The position numbers were made by a program, and so were the translations under genes. The notes beneath the pieces were generated by a model. It made no database searches and was not told where the DNA came from. It saw nothing but the letters and a program-made list of their open reading frames with translations. Shown here one piece after another: positions 21,212 through 29,167 of a DNA stretch of 64,000 nucleotides; the first letter of the stretch is position 1; the number at the start of each line of letters is the position of its first letter. The stretch lies in assembly GCF_037027445.1 (NCBI RefSeq), contig NZ_JBANDL010000002.1, positions 1,364,001 through 1,428,000 on the forward strand. Reading direction: 5' to 3'. The DNA is from Lysobacter firmicutimachus. Lineage in GTDB: Bacteria; Pseudomonadota; Gammaproteobacteria; Xanthomonadales; Xanthomonadaceae.

Positions 21212-22654
21212 ATGGACCCCGCCTTCGATCCCAGCCTTCAGGACTATCTGCGCGCCGACATGTCGGCCGCCGATCTGCCGGACCTGCAGCCCCTGCTGGG
21301 CGCACGCGACCTGCTGCGCGCGTTCTCGACCCTGTTCCACGGCGGCGAAGAGTCGGTGATGGTGCGCCTGCTGGTGCTGCGCGCGATCGGCGAGCGCGGC
21401 CAGGCCCCGGACTGGAGCCCGCAGGAGCTGCGCGAGCATTTCGCCTACCTGGAGCCGATCAAGTTCGACACCGTGCTCGGCCGCCTGCGCGAGAACGAGT
21501 TGCTGTTGTGGGACGGCGAGACCCAGCGCTACCGGATCAGCCCGGTCGGCCGCCAGGCCCTGGCCGCGATCGGTTTGTTGCTGCAGTTCAACCGCGAAGG
21601 CGACGAACTGGCCTACGTCACCGCCCAGATCGCGGCCGGCCAGGCGGTGGGACGGGTCAGCGCCGACGACCTGCAGCACCTGTTGTCGCGCCTGAACGAG
21701 CTGCGCGAAGACTTCGACCAGGCCGTGCTCAGCGGCTCGGAGCACCGCATCCTGCGCGCCGCCGGCACCTTGCAGCAGGCCTGGCGCTGGATCGAGAAGG
21801 GCACCGAGATCGTCGAGGACATCGCCGCCGACCAGGACCTGGACAGCGTCACCCACCGCGTCGCCCAGCAGATCGGCCGCGCCCAGAGCGCGATGCTGCG
21901 CCAGGCTTCGGTGTTCCAGCGCGCGTTGAGCCAGCTCGACCGGCATCGTGTGCACCTCGGCGCCAGCGGCCTGTCGTCCTCGGACGTCAACCGCTTCCTG
22001 CGCGAGCTCGACATCGATGCGCTCGCCGCATTGTCCGAGGACGTGCTCGCGCGCACCGCGATCCCGGCCTTCGTGCTGGCGCCGATCGCGCTGGACGTGG
22101 CCGAGTACGAACTGGTCGAGCGCGAACGCGAAGCGCGCGAGGACCAGTCGCTGCCGCCGGCGCAGGCCGCTCCCGACGCCGAGGGTTCGCCCGCCGCGGC
22201 CACCGATTTCCAGTTCGCCGAACGCTGGCTGGACGAGCTGGCCGCGCTGGCGGTCGATGCGGCCGGGCTGTCCGAGCTGGTGCCGCAGGACAGTTTCTCG
22301 GTCAGTGCCTATCGCCTGTCGTTGCTGGGCCTGATCGGCGACCCCGGCGCCGAGAACCGCGAGGGCGTCAGCGCGCAGATGGCGCGGCTGCCGTTGGCGT
22401 GGAAGATCGAGACCGAATTCGAAACCGTCGGCCGCGCCGGCGTCGCCTACATGAGCCGCGGCCGCTTGGAAGCGCTGAGCGAAGAACAACTGCGCCAGCA
22501 GCGCACGGCACGCCGCCGCGCACCCAAGCCCGACGAGGGCGAGGGCGAAACCGCCGCGCCCAAGCGCGCCAAGACCGGACACAAGAACAAGACCGCCTCC
22601 GCGGACGCGCCGGCCAAGCCGCGCCGCGCCAAGCCGGCCAAGGACACCGCCTAA
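21212..22654 (+). CDS. Kleisin-like partner of SMC operon (MksF/JetA-like)
   Basis: 480 residues from the ATG at 21212. The same frame stays open far upstream, but that part overlaps fadH and has no coding character. The N-terminus has a winged-helix-like region (LGARDLLRAFSTLFHGGEE... LREHFAYLEPIKFDTVLGRLRENELLLWD). A long helical middle (about 120-260) follows, then a second globular part (FAERWLDELAALAVDAAG). The last about 45 residues are Lys/Ala/Pro-rich, histone-H1-like (KPRRAKPAKDTA). The order of genes and the downstream SMC ATPase suggest the kleisin role. Similarity to named MksF or JetA is inferred from architecture, not from a search. Confidence 0.7.
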   Translation: MDPAFDPSLQDYLRADMSAADLPDLQPLLGARDLLRAFSTLFHGGEESVMVRLLVLRAIGERGQAPDWSPQELREHFAYLEPIKFDTVLGRLRENELLLWDGETQRYRISPVGRQALAAIGLLLQFNREGDELAYVTAQIAAGQAVGRVSADDLQHLLSRLNELREDFDQAVLSGSEHRILRAAGTLQQAWRWIEKGTEIVEDIAADQDLDSVTHRVAQQIGRAQSAMLRQASVFQRALSQLDRHRVHLGASGLSSSDVNRFLRELDIDALAALSEDVLARTAIPAFVLAPIALDVAEYELVEREREAREDQSLPPAQAAPDAEGSPAAATDFQFAERWLDELAALAVDAAGLSELVPQDSFSVSAYRLSLLGLIGDPGAENREGVSAQMARLPLAWKIETEFETVGRAGVAYMSRGRLEALSEEQLRQQRTARRRAPKPDEGEGETAAPKRAKTGHKNKTASADAPAKPRRAKPAKDTA

Positions 22655-22657
22655 CCG

Positions 22658-23677
22658 ATGAACGACCCCATCGCCTCTCTGATCGCGCGTCTGCTGGCCG
22701 AACGCTGGCTGCCGCGCGACGACGCCGCGGTCCGCGAACTGCTGACCGACGCCGAATTGCGCAACGATCTGGACCGGCGCCTGGCCGCCGCGGGCCTGCG
22801 TTTGCTCGAGCATCCCTACGCCGCCAACGTCGCCGTCGGCATCGCCCGGCCGCAGGAATCGGCCGCGTTCGGCAGCGCCAAGGCCTGGTCGGCCACCAAC
22901 CTGCAACTGGACCGCGATGCGATCGCACTGTTGGTGGTGCTGTGGGCGCTGCTGGTGCTGCCCAAGCGCCAGCGCCAGATCGCCCGCCAGCAGGCCGACC
23001 GCGACCAGGACCAGGAACAGATGTTCGCCGAGCTCAAACCGATTCCGGTCGGCGCGGAAGTGGTCGAGCCGATCAACGAGCGCACCCTGCTCGCCGACTT
23101 CGGCGAGAAGCTCGGCGGCAAGACCCGGATCCAGTTCAACCTGGGATCGCTGGCGCGGCAGGGCTTCATCACGCGGCGCAAAGAGCGCATCCACGAAGGG
23201 CCGCTGCTGGACCTGGCCTTCGATTACGAACGCATCGCCGGCCGGGTCATGGACGGCGCGCTATCGTTCGTGGTGACCGAGGCGCGCCAGCATGCGAACG
23301 AACAGGCGCTGCTGGACGCGGCCGCAGGCCTCGACGGCGATGCCGAGGACGAGGCCGCCGCCGCGGCGATCCGCGTCGGCGCCTACGTCGGCGACGAGGA
23401 AGCCGCGTTCGCCGCGCTGGCCGCGGCCGCCGCGGCGGCCGAGACCGATGCCGCGCTGGACCGGGCGGCGGCTGCAGTCGCCGAAGACGAAACCGAAGCC
23501 GGCGACGACCTCGACGACGCGACCGGCGCGGTGCCGTCCGGCGACGAGGCCGCGGCCGAATCCGCGCCGACGGCGACGACGGACGCGGGCGGCGACGACC
23601 CAGACCACGGCGACGCTCATCGGGCGTCCGCCGGCACCCAGACCCAGCTCGACCAGGAGGCCGCGGCCGATGTTTGA
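22658..23677 (+). CDS. KITE-like small subunit of SMC operon (MksE/JetB-like)
   Basis: 339 residues, starting 3 nt after the kleisin-like stop and overlapping the SMC gene by 8 bp. Residues about 1-215 form the conserved part: a helical start (IASLIARLLAERWLPRDD), a hydrophobic helix (DRDAIALLVVLWALLVLPK) and a winged-helix region (LLADFGEKLGGKTRIQFNLG...GFITRR) typical of MksE/JetB proteins. From about 230 on the protein is low-complexity, Asp/Glu/Ala-rich and probably disordered. Such proteins bind the kleisin in SMC complexes. The acidic tail is unusual and contrasts with the basic tail of the preceding protein. Confidence 0.7.
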   Translation: MNDPIASLIARLLAERWLPRDDAAVRELLTDAELRNDLDRRLAAAGLRLLEHPYAANVAVGIARPQESAAFGSAKAWSATNLQLDRDAIALLVVLWALLVLPKRQRQIARQQADRDQDQEQMFAELKPIPVGAEVVEPINERTLLADFGEKLGGKTRIQFNLGSLARQGFITRRKERIHEGPLLDLAFDYERIAGRVMDGALSFVVTEARQHANEQALLDAAAGLDGDAEDEAAAAAIRVGAYVGDEEAAFAALAAAAAAAETDAALDRAAAAVAEDETEAGDDLDDATGAVPSGDEAAAESAPTATTDAGGDDPDHGDAHRASAGTQTQLDQEAAADV

Positions 23678-26477
23678 ATTCCGCTCGCTCGAAGTCGTGC
23701 ACTGGGACTATTGGCAGCGCTTCCAACTGCCGCTGGATGCCTCCATCGTCACCGTGGTCGGCCCCAACGGTTCCGGCAAGACCACCTTGCTCGACGCCCT
23801 GCGCACCTTGCTGGCGATCGAGGACCGCGACACCGCGCGCGACTACAAGACCTACCTGCGCCACAACGGCAAACCCTACGCTTGGCTGCGCGCGGTGGTC
23901 AGCAACCGCCCCGACCGTCGCGGCGGCCGGCCGTTCTTCCCGATCAAGGACGACCTGGTCACCCTGGCCTGCCGGGTGCGCAAGCGCGGCGGCGACTGGA
24001 GCCGCGATTACCAGATCGTCGGCGGCGACGTGGCGGTGGAAACCCTGGAACAGGGCGGCGAATGGCTCGGCGTGCGCGACTACCGCGTGCGCCTGGCCGG
24101 CGCCGGCCTGACCCGGGCGATCTGCCGCGTGCTGACCCTGGAGCAGGGCGCCACCGACAAGCTCTGCCAATACTCGCCGCGCGAACTGCTGCAGCTGATC
24201 TTCGACGTGTTCGAGGACAAGGCGGTGCTGGACGACTACCAGCGCGCGCGCACCGAGCAGTTCGACGTCGAAAAAGAATTGCAGCAGCTCGGCCAGGACC
24301 TGGCCGGCCTGCACCTGCGTCTGGAATCGGCCAAGGCCGACGTGCGCTCGTTCGAGGAATACAACGCCCTGCGCAACCAGCGCCAGCGCCTGGAAACCGA
24401 GGTCGCGCCCAAGGTCGAGCTGGCCGAGCAGCGCGCGGTCATCGACGGCGCCAAACCGCGCCTGACCGGTCTGCGCCGCGCTCTGCGCGAGCGCGAGCGC
24501 GCGCTGGACGAGATGCGCGCGCAGGACGGCGTGGCCTCGCAGGGCCGCGACGCGCTGCAGGAGGCGATGCGCGAAGCGCGGCGACAGGTCGGTGCCAGCG
24601 AACAGGCCTTCACCCAGGCCCGCGATGCTGCGCGCGACGCGGAAATGCTGGTCAAGCGCCGCGACGAGCTGGCCAAGTTGCAGGCGCAACGCGGCGCGGT
24701 CGACGTCGACGCGCTCAGCGCCGGCGTCGAGAACGGGCGCCGCCGCCAGGCCGAGCTCAAGCTCGAGGCCGAGCGCGACCGCAAGCGCGCCGGCGAAATC
24801 GCCGCGCAGATCGCCGCGCTCAGCGGCGGCGGCCGCATCGTCGAGCCGTTCGAGCGCGACTTCCGCACCGCGCTCGATCGCGCCGGGATCGACCACCGGG
24901 TGCTGACCGAACTGGTCGAAATCGCCGACCCGCAGTGGACGGTGGCGGTGGAAGCGGTGCTGGCGCCGTACCGGCACTTGCTGGTGCTGGAGAATCCGAA
25001 AGACGCGCGCGAAGCCTGGAAGCTCGGCGAAAGCCTGCAGTACCGCCACTTCATCGTCGCCGAGCGGGCGCCGGTGTCCAAGGCCAGCGCCGGCTCGCTG
25101 CTGGAAGTGGTGCGTTTCTCGGCCGACCCGCCGGCGTGGTTGCCGCGCCAGCTCGACCGCATCCGCCGCATGACCGACATCGAACACGGTTCGCGCCTGC
25201 CGGCTTCGCAGGACTGGATCACCCAGAAGGGCTATCTGCGCGAGAGCCGCGGCGGCCGCCACATCGGCGGCAACCAGCAGCACTTCGGCAGCAGCGCGCG
25301 CCAGTCGCAACTGGCCGAACTGCGCGCCGAGCAGGTCGCGATCGCCCAGCGCGCGCAGGCGCGCGAGGCCGAGCTGCACGAACTCACCCAGCGCGTCGAT
25401 TCCGACCAGTCGCGCCTGCTCGGCCTGGACGCGACCCAGGAACTGGTGACCCGCGCGGCCGAGTTCGCCGATGCCCAGGAGCGCCTGCCGGCGTTGGCCG
25501 AAGCCGCCGCCGAAGCGGCCGCCGCCCTGGCACAGGCGCGCGCGCAGATCGACGCGGCCGGCGAACAGGACAAGGCCGAAGGCATCGCCGCGGCCAAGCG
25601 CCAGGGCCAAATCGACGCGCTGGCGCGCGAGTTGCGCGAACGCGCGCAGCAGATCAACGGCGAGCGCCACAGCCTGATCCAGCGCATCCTCGACTACCGG
25701 CGCAAGCGCGGCCTGATGCCGGACGACTGGCGCAGCGCGGCCGCGCTGCAGGCCGCGCGCGAGGAATACGAAAGCGCCTCGGCGGTGCGGCGGGAGATGG
25801 AACGCATCGACGACCGTCTGACCCGCGGCGGTTTCGTGGTCGACGAATCCTGCGTACCGCTGCGCGACAAGATCGGCGCCGACCACGACGAACTGGCCAG
25901 CTCGATCATGCGTCGCGAGGCGCATCTGGAGCGGGCCAAGCGACTGACCGAGGAAGCGCGCGGCGCCTACATCAACGTGCTGCGCGCGACCGTGCGCCGC
26001 TACAAGAAGAACCTGGTCGCGCTGGGCGAGCTGGCCGGCATCGGCGTCGATGCCGACATGCCGGAGTTGGCCAACAACGACGTCGCGCTGGCCCAGGCCG
26101 GCCTGTCGGTGCGCTTCGATTTCGACCGCAAGGGCTGGATCGGCCTAGACGACGGCGAAGCCTCGGGCGGTCAGCAGGTGATGAAATCGCTGTTGCTGCT
26201 GGTCGCGCTGCTGCGCGACGAAGACCAGCCGGGCGGCTTCGTGTTCATCGACGAGCCCTTCGCTCACCTGGACGTGTTCAACATCGAGAAGGTCGGCCGC
26301 TTCCTGCGCGCCACCGACGCCCAGTACATCCTGACCACGCCGATCACCCACAACCTCAACGTGTTCGATCCGTCCGACCTGGTGCTGACCACCAGCAAGC
26401 GCCGCGGCGGCAATACGTGGGCGGAGCCGGTGGCGGTGCTCAAGCGGCAGGTCGAAGCCAAGGGCGAGGCGGCGTAA
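23670..26477 (+). CDS. SMC-like ATPase (MksB/JetC-like)
   Basis: 935 residues; GGAGG 9 nt before the ATG, which overlaps the previous gene's stop. Walker A is GPNGSGKT at residues 31-38. Two long charged coiled-coil arms (about 190-385 and 535-720) flank a globular hinge-like middle that includes ADPQWTVAVEAVLAPYRHLLV. The C-terminal head has the signature ASGGQQVMKSLLLL and Walker B FVFIDEPFAHLD with Asp861 and Glu862. This is the layout of MukB/MksB/JetC-type SMC motors, which load on DNA with kleisin and KITE partners. No JetD/MksG-type nuclease gene follows; the next gene is EF-G2. Confidence 0.85.
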   Translation: MFEFRSLEVVHWDYWQRFQLPLDASIVTVVGPNGSGKTTLLDALRTLLAIEDRDTARDYKTYLRHNGKPYAWLRAVVSNRPDRRGGRPFFPIKDDLVTLACRVRKRGGDWSRDYQIVGGDVAVETLEQGGEWLGVRDYRVRLAGAGLTRAICRVLTLEQGATDKLCQYSPRELLQLIFDVFEDKAVLDDYQRARTEQFDVEKELQQLGQDLAGLHLRLESAKADVRSFEEYNALRNQRQRLETEVAPKVELAEQRAVIDGAKPRLTGLRRALRERERALDEMRAQDGVASQGRDALQEAMREARRQVGASEQAFTQARDAARDAEMLVKRRDELAKLQAQRGAVDVDALSAGVENGRRRQAELKLEAERDRKRAGEIAAQIAALSGGGRIVEPFERDFRTALDRAGIDHRVLTELVEIADPQWTVAVEAVLAPYRHLLVLENPKDAREAWKLGESLQYRHFIVAERAPVSKASAGSLLEVVRFSADPPAWLPRQLDRIRRMTDIEHGSRLPASQDWITQKGYLRESRGGRHIGGNQQHFGSSARQSQLAELRAEQVAIAQRAQAREAELHELTQRVDSDQSRLLGLDATQELVTRAAEFADAQERLPALAEAAAEAAAALAQARAQIDAAGEQDKAEGIAAAKRQGQIDALARELRERAQQINGERHSLIQRILDYRRKRGLMPDDWRSAAALQAAREEYESASAVRREMERIDDRLTRGGFVVDESCVPLRDKIGADHDELASSIMRREAHLERAKRLTEEARGAYINVLRATVRRYKKNLVALGELAGIGVDADMPELANNDVALAQAGLSVRFDFDRKGWIGLDDGEASGGQQVMKSLLLLVALLRDEDQPGGFVFIDEPFAHLDVFNIEKVGRFLRATDAQYILTTPITHNLNVFDPSDLVLTTSKRRGGNTWAEPVAVLKRQVEAKGEAA

Positions 26478-26497
26478 CGCGGCTTCCCGATCTACCT

Positions 26498-26586
26498 GTA
26501 GGAGCGGCGCGAGCCGCGGCAACGCAACCATGACGAAGGTTGCGGCGTAGGTGCGTTGTCGCGGTCGCGGCTCGCGCCGCTCCTAC
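26498..26586. repeat. GTAGGAGCGGCG palindromic repeat (complete copy)
   Basis: An 89-bp element begins GTAGGAGCGGCGCGAGCCGC and ends with the complementary GCGGCTCGCGCCGCTCCTAC, so it can fold into a long hairpin. It lies 20 bp after the SMC gene stop. Related full or half copies lie at 16868, 34982, 35066, 35131, 35595, 54812, 57388 and 57597. Confidence 0.85.
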
Positions 26587-26651
26587 AGGGAGTAAACGCG
26601 ACACCGCGGAGTTTGGAACGATAAATCCCACCGCGCAGGCCCCCGCACGGC

Positions 26652-26679
26652 TTGACTCCCGCCGCGCCGCCCCTACGAT
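26652..26679 (+). promoter_or_regulatory. Predicted sigma-70 promoter of the EF-G2 leader
   Basis: TTGACT (26652-26657) and TACGAT (26674-26679) are separated by 16 bp. This is the best hexamer pair seen in the gap after the SMC operon. Transcription would start near 26687 and run through a mini-ORF and a terminator before reaching the EF-G-like gene. Confidence 0.6.
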
Positions 26680-26721
26680 ATGCACACGCAGCACCCATCC
26701 CTTTCTTCAGGCCGTCCCATC

Positions 26722-26820
26722 ATGCAGCGCTTCCCGCTCCTGATATCGCTGAACGCCCTGCGCGCGAGCGCGGGCCGGGTGCGCCTGCCTCCTGCGATCT
26801 TCGCTTCGCGGTCGAACTGA
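26722..26820 (+). CDS. Possible 32-codon leader peptide upstream of EF-G2
   Basis: ATG to TGA encodes 32 residues rich in Leu, Arg, Ala and Ser (MQRFPLLISLNALRASAGRV...). It begins about 35 nt after the predicted transcription start and ends 28 nt before an intrinsic terminator. The ribosome binding site is weak (AGG 11 nt upstream), which lowers confidence that it is translated. Alternatively the region from the promoter to the terminator is a roughly 185-nt small RNA. Confidence 0.35.
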   Translation: MQRFPLLISLNALRASAGRVRLPPAIFASRSN

Positions 26821-26848
26821 CCGGCGTCGTCCGAAGCCGCACGAAAAC

Positions 26849-26872
26849 AAGCACCCGACCGGGTGCTTTTTT
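26849..26872 (+). terminator. Intrinsic terminator inside the EF-G2 leader
   Basis: AAGCACCCG-AC-CGGGTGCTT followed by TTTT gives a 9-bp stem and a six-T run. It lies between the predicted promoter and the EF-G2 gene, so it must be read through, or bypassed by another promoter, for EF-G2 expression. Confidence 0.85.
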
Positions 26873-26894
26873 ATTGCCTGTTTTTCGTCCCGCC

Positions 26895-26910
26895 GCCGGC
26901 GCGCGCCGGC
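26895..26910 (+). promoter_or_regulatory. Second hairpin in the EF-G2 leader
   Basis: A perfect 16-bp palindrome, GCCGGCGCGCGCCGGC, is followed by TTTCTTCT. It may be a second, weaker terminator or an alternative RNA fold in the leader. Confidence 0.5.
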
Positions 26911-26953
26911 TTTCTTCTCATCGCATCGTCCGTAAAGCCAAGGAGAACGTGTC

Positions 26954-26983
26954 GTGACTACCACGGAAGACACCCAAGCCTAG
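26954..26983 (+). CDS. Possible 9-codon upstream ORF before EF-G2
   Basis: GTG ACT ACC ACG GAA GAC and three more codons end in TAG. A near-ideal AAGGAG lies 8 nt before the GTG, much better than the site of EF-G2 itself, which starts 67 nt further on. It could be a translated uORF that couples or regulates EF-G2 translation, or the remnant of a former gene start. Confidence 0.35.
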   Translation: MTTTEDTQA

Positions 26984-27050
26984 CCGCGCGTCCCGTCGCC
27001 AACCGGGGCGTGCGGCGACCCTCCTGTTGGCCACGAATGCGAGTCCGCAT

Positions 27051-29111
27051 ATGAACACCCCGCTCAACCGCCTCTCCGTCGACCGCTGGCGCAATCTGGG
27101 CATCATCGCCCACGTCGACGCGGGCAAAACCACGCTCACCGAACGCCTGCTGTGGAAGACCGGCGCGATCCATCGCACCGGCGAAGTCCACGAGGGCGCC
27201 GCCACTACCGACTTCGACCCGATCGAACGCCGTCGCGGCATCACCATCGGCGCGGCCGCCGTGCAGGCGCGCTGGACGCCGCACGACGGCGCCGAGCATC
27301 GCCTGACCGTCATCGACACGCCAGGCCATATCGACTTCGCGATCGAAGTCGAACGCTCGCTGCGCGTGCTCGACGGCGCGGTCGCGGTGTTCAGCGGCGT
27401 CGACGGCGTACAGCCGCAATCGGAAACCGTGTGGCGTCAGGCGCGCCGCCACGGCGTGCCGCTGATCGCGTTCGTCAACAAGATGGACCGCGTCGGTGCG
27501 TCGCTGGAGCGCACGCTGGGGCAGATGCGCGACAAGCTCGACGCGGTGCCGTGGGCGCTGGGCGAAACCGTCGGCGAAGAATCCGAACTGCGCGGCTGGA
27601 TCGACTACGTGGCGCGCGCGAGCCTGTCGTGGGACGAACAGGGCGCGCTGTCTCGCCGGGAATGGACCGAGCAGGAGGCGCAAGCGTTCGAACCGGCGCG
27701 CCAGCGTCTGGTCGAAGCCGTCGCCGATCACGACGACGCGCTCGCGCTGGCCTTCCTGGAAGGCCGCGCGGTCGACGCCGAACTGCTCAAGTCGGCGCTG
27801 CGCCGGGCCACCCTGGCCGGCGCCGGGACCCCGGTGCTGGCGGGTTCCGCGTTCAAGAACAAGGGCGTGGAAGCGCTGCTCGACGCGATCGTCGACTACC
27901 TGCCGTCGCCGCTGGACCGGCCGGCCGTGCTTGCGCAAAGCGAACGCGGCGAGGTCGAACTGGCGCCCGACGCCGAGGGGCCGCTGGCCGGCCTGGTGTT
28001 CAAGATCGTGCACCAGGAGCACGGTGCGCTCAGTTTCGTGCGCCTGTACTCGGGCACGTTGCGGGTCGGCGACACGGTATGGGCATCGCGGCGCGAAAAG
28101 GCGCTGCGGGTGGGGCGGTTGCAAGTCGTGCAAGCCGACCGCGGCCAGGACGTGGACGTGGCCCGCGCCGGCGAGATCGTCGCGATCGCGGGTTGGAAAG
28201 ACGCGGTCAGCGGCGAGACGCTCAGCGGCGTCGGCGCGCGTCTGGCGCTCGACAGCATCCAGGCCCAGCCTGCGGTGTTGTCGTGGCGATTGACCGCGGC
28301 CAAGTCCAGCGACCTGATCCGCCTAGGCCAAGGCCTGGCGAGCCTGGCTCAGCAGGACCCGTCGTTCCGCGTCGGCACCGACGCGGATACGGGCGAGACC
28401 TTGGTCTGGGGCATGGGCGAGCTGCACCTGGAAGTGATGGTCGACCGCTTGCGCGAGTTGTGGAACGTCGAGGTGCGCACCGGTTCGCCGCGCGTGGCCT
28501 ATCAGGAAACGCCGAGCCGCGCGGTGCGCGGCGTGGAGGGCAAGTTGTCCAAGCAAACCGGCGGTAGCGGCCAGTTCGCGCGCGTGGTCATCGACGTGAC
28601 GCCGCGCGAGGACGGGCAGTTCGAGTTCGTCGACCGCAGCGTGGGCGGCGTGATCCCACGCAACTTCGTCGGCGCGACCGAGAAAGGCTTGCGCGCGGCG
28701 TTGGCCGAGGGACCGCAAGGTTTCCCGGTAGTGGGTTTGACCGTCGCGCTGACCGACGGCGAGACCCACGCGGTGGATTCCTCGGAGCTGGCGTTCCAGC
28801 GCGCCGCCGCCGAGGCCCTGAAGGCCGCGCTGGCGCAAGCCGGCACGACCGTGCTCGAGCCGGTGATGGCGCTGGTGGTGGACACCCCCGCGGCCAACGT
28901 CGGCGACGTGGTCGGCGACTTGCAGCGGCGTTCCGGCCGCGTCCTGTCCATCGAGGATAAGGGCGGGCGCAGCGATGTCGCCGCGCGCGCGCCGCTGGCG
29001 CAGCTGTCGGGCTATACGACGGCGCTGCGTTCGTTGACTCAGGGGCGTGCGTCGGCGTCGGTGGTGTTCGACGGCTACGAAGTCGCGCGCGGTTTGCCCA
29101 AGGCCGCGTAA
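27051..29111 (+). CDS. Elongation factor G paralogue (EF-G2)
   Basis: 686 residues. GTPase landmarks are complete: AHVDAGKTT (20-28), the switch I RRRGITI, DTPGH, NKMD and GSAFKNKG. Domain IV retains DSSELAF and domain V is present, so this is a translational GTPase of EF-G type rather than a TetM-like protector. It is not in a str operon (no rpsL, rpsG or tuf nearby), so it is probably the second EF-G of the genome, used for ribosome recycling, stress or drug tolerance. The first ATG with a coding-like N-terminus is at 27051; a TTG at 27027 is an alternative. A strong terminator follows. Confidence 0.9.
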   Translation: MNTPLNRLSVDRWRNLGIIAHVDAGKTTLTERLLWKTGAIHRTGEVHEGAATTDFDPIERRRGITIGAAAVQARWTPHDGAEHRLTVIDTPGHIDFAIEVERSLRVLDGAVAVFSGVDGVQPQSETVWRQARRHGVPLIAFVNKMDRVGASLERTLGQMRDKLDAVPWALGETVGEESELRGWIDYVARASLSWDEQGALSRREWTEQEAQAFEPARQRLVEAVADHDDALALAFLEGRAVDAELLKSALRRATLAGAGTPVLAGSAFKNKGVEALLDAIVDYLPSPLDRPAVLAQSERGEVELAPDAEGPLAGLVFKIVHQEHGALSFVRLYSGTLRVGDTVWASRREKALRVGRLQVVQADRGQDVDVARAGEIVAIAGWKDAVSGETLSGVGARLALDSIQAQPAVLSWRLTAAKSSDLIRLGQGLASLAQQDPSFRVGTDADTGETLVWGMGELHLEVMVDRLRELWNVEVRTGSPRVAYQETPSRAVRGVEGKLSKQTGGSGQFARVVIDVTPREDGQFEFVDRSVGGVIPRNFVGATEKGLRAALAEGPQGFPVVGLTVALTDGETHAVDSSELAFQRAAAEALKAALAQAGTTVLEPVMALVVDTPAANVGDVVGDLQRRSGRVLSIEDKGGRSDVAARAPLAQLSGYTTALRSLTQGRASASVVFDGYEVARGLPKAA

Positions 29112-29125
29112 ATCTCGCCCAGGCA

Positions 29126-29154
29126 GGGGCCGGTTCGCCCGGCCCCTTTTTTTT
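29126..29154 (+). terminator. Rho-independent terminator after EF-G2
   Basis: GGGGCCGG-TTCGC-CCGGCCCC (29126-29146) is followed by eight T. It lies 14 bp after the stop codon. Confidence 0.95.
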
Positions 29155-29167
29155 GCGGCGCAGCCGT

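Noticed and set aside
21089..23194. A 701-codon minus-strand frame opposite the first two SMC-operon genes
   Set aside because: Composition and lack of motifs mark it as an antisense shadow of the two plus-strand genes.
27051..29111. TetM-type ribosomal protection protein
   Set aside because: Domain IV keeps the EF-G DSSELAF segment and the overall sequence fits EF-G; no tetracycline-resistance signature was seen.
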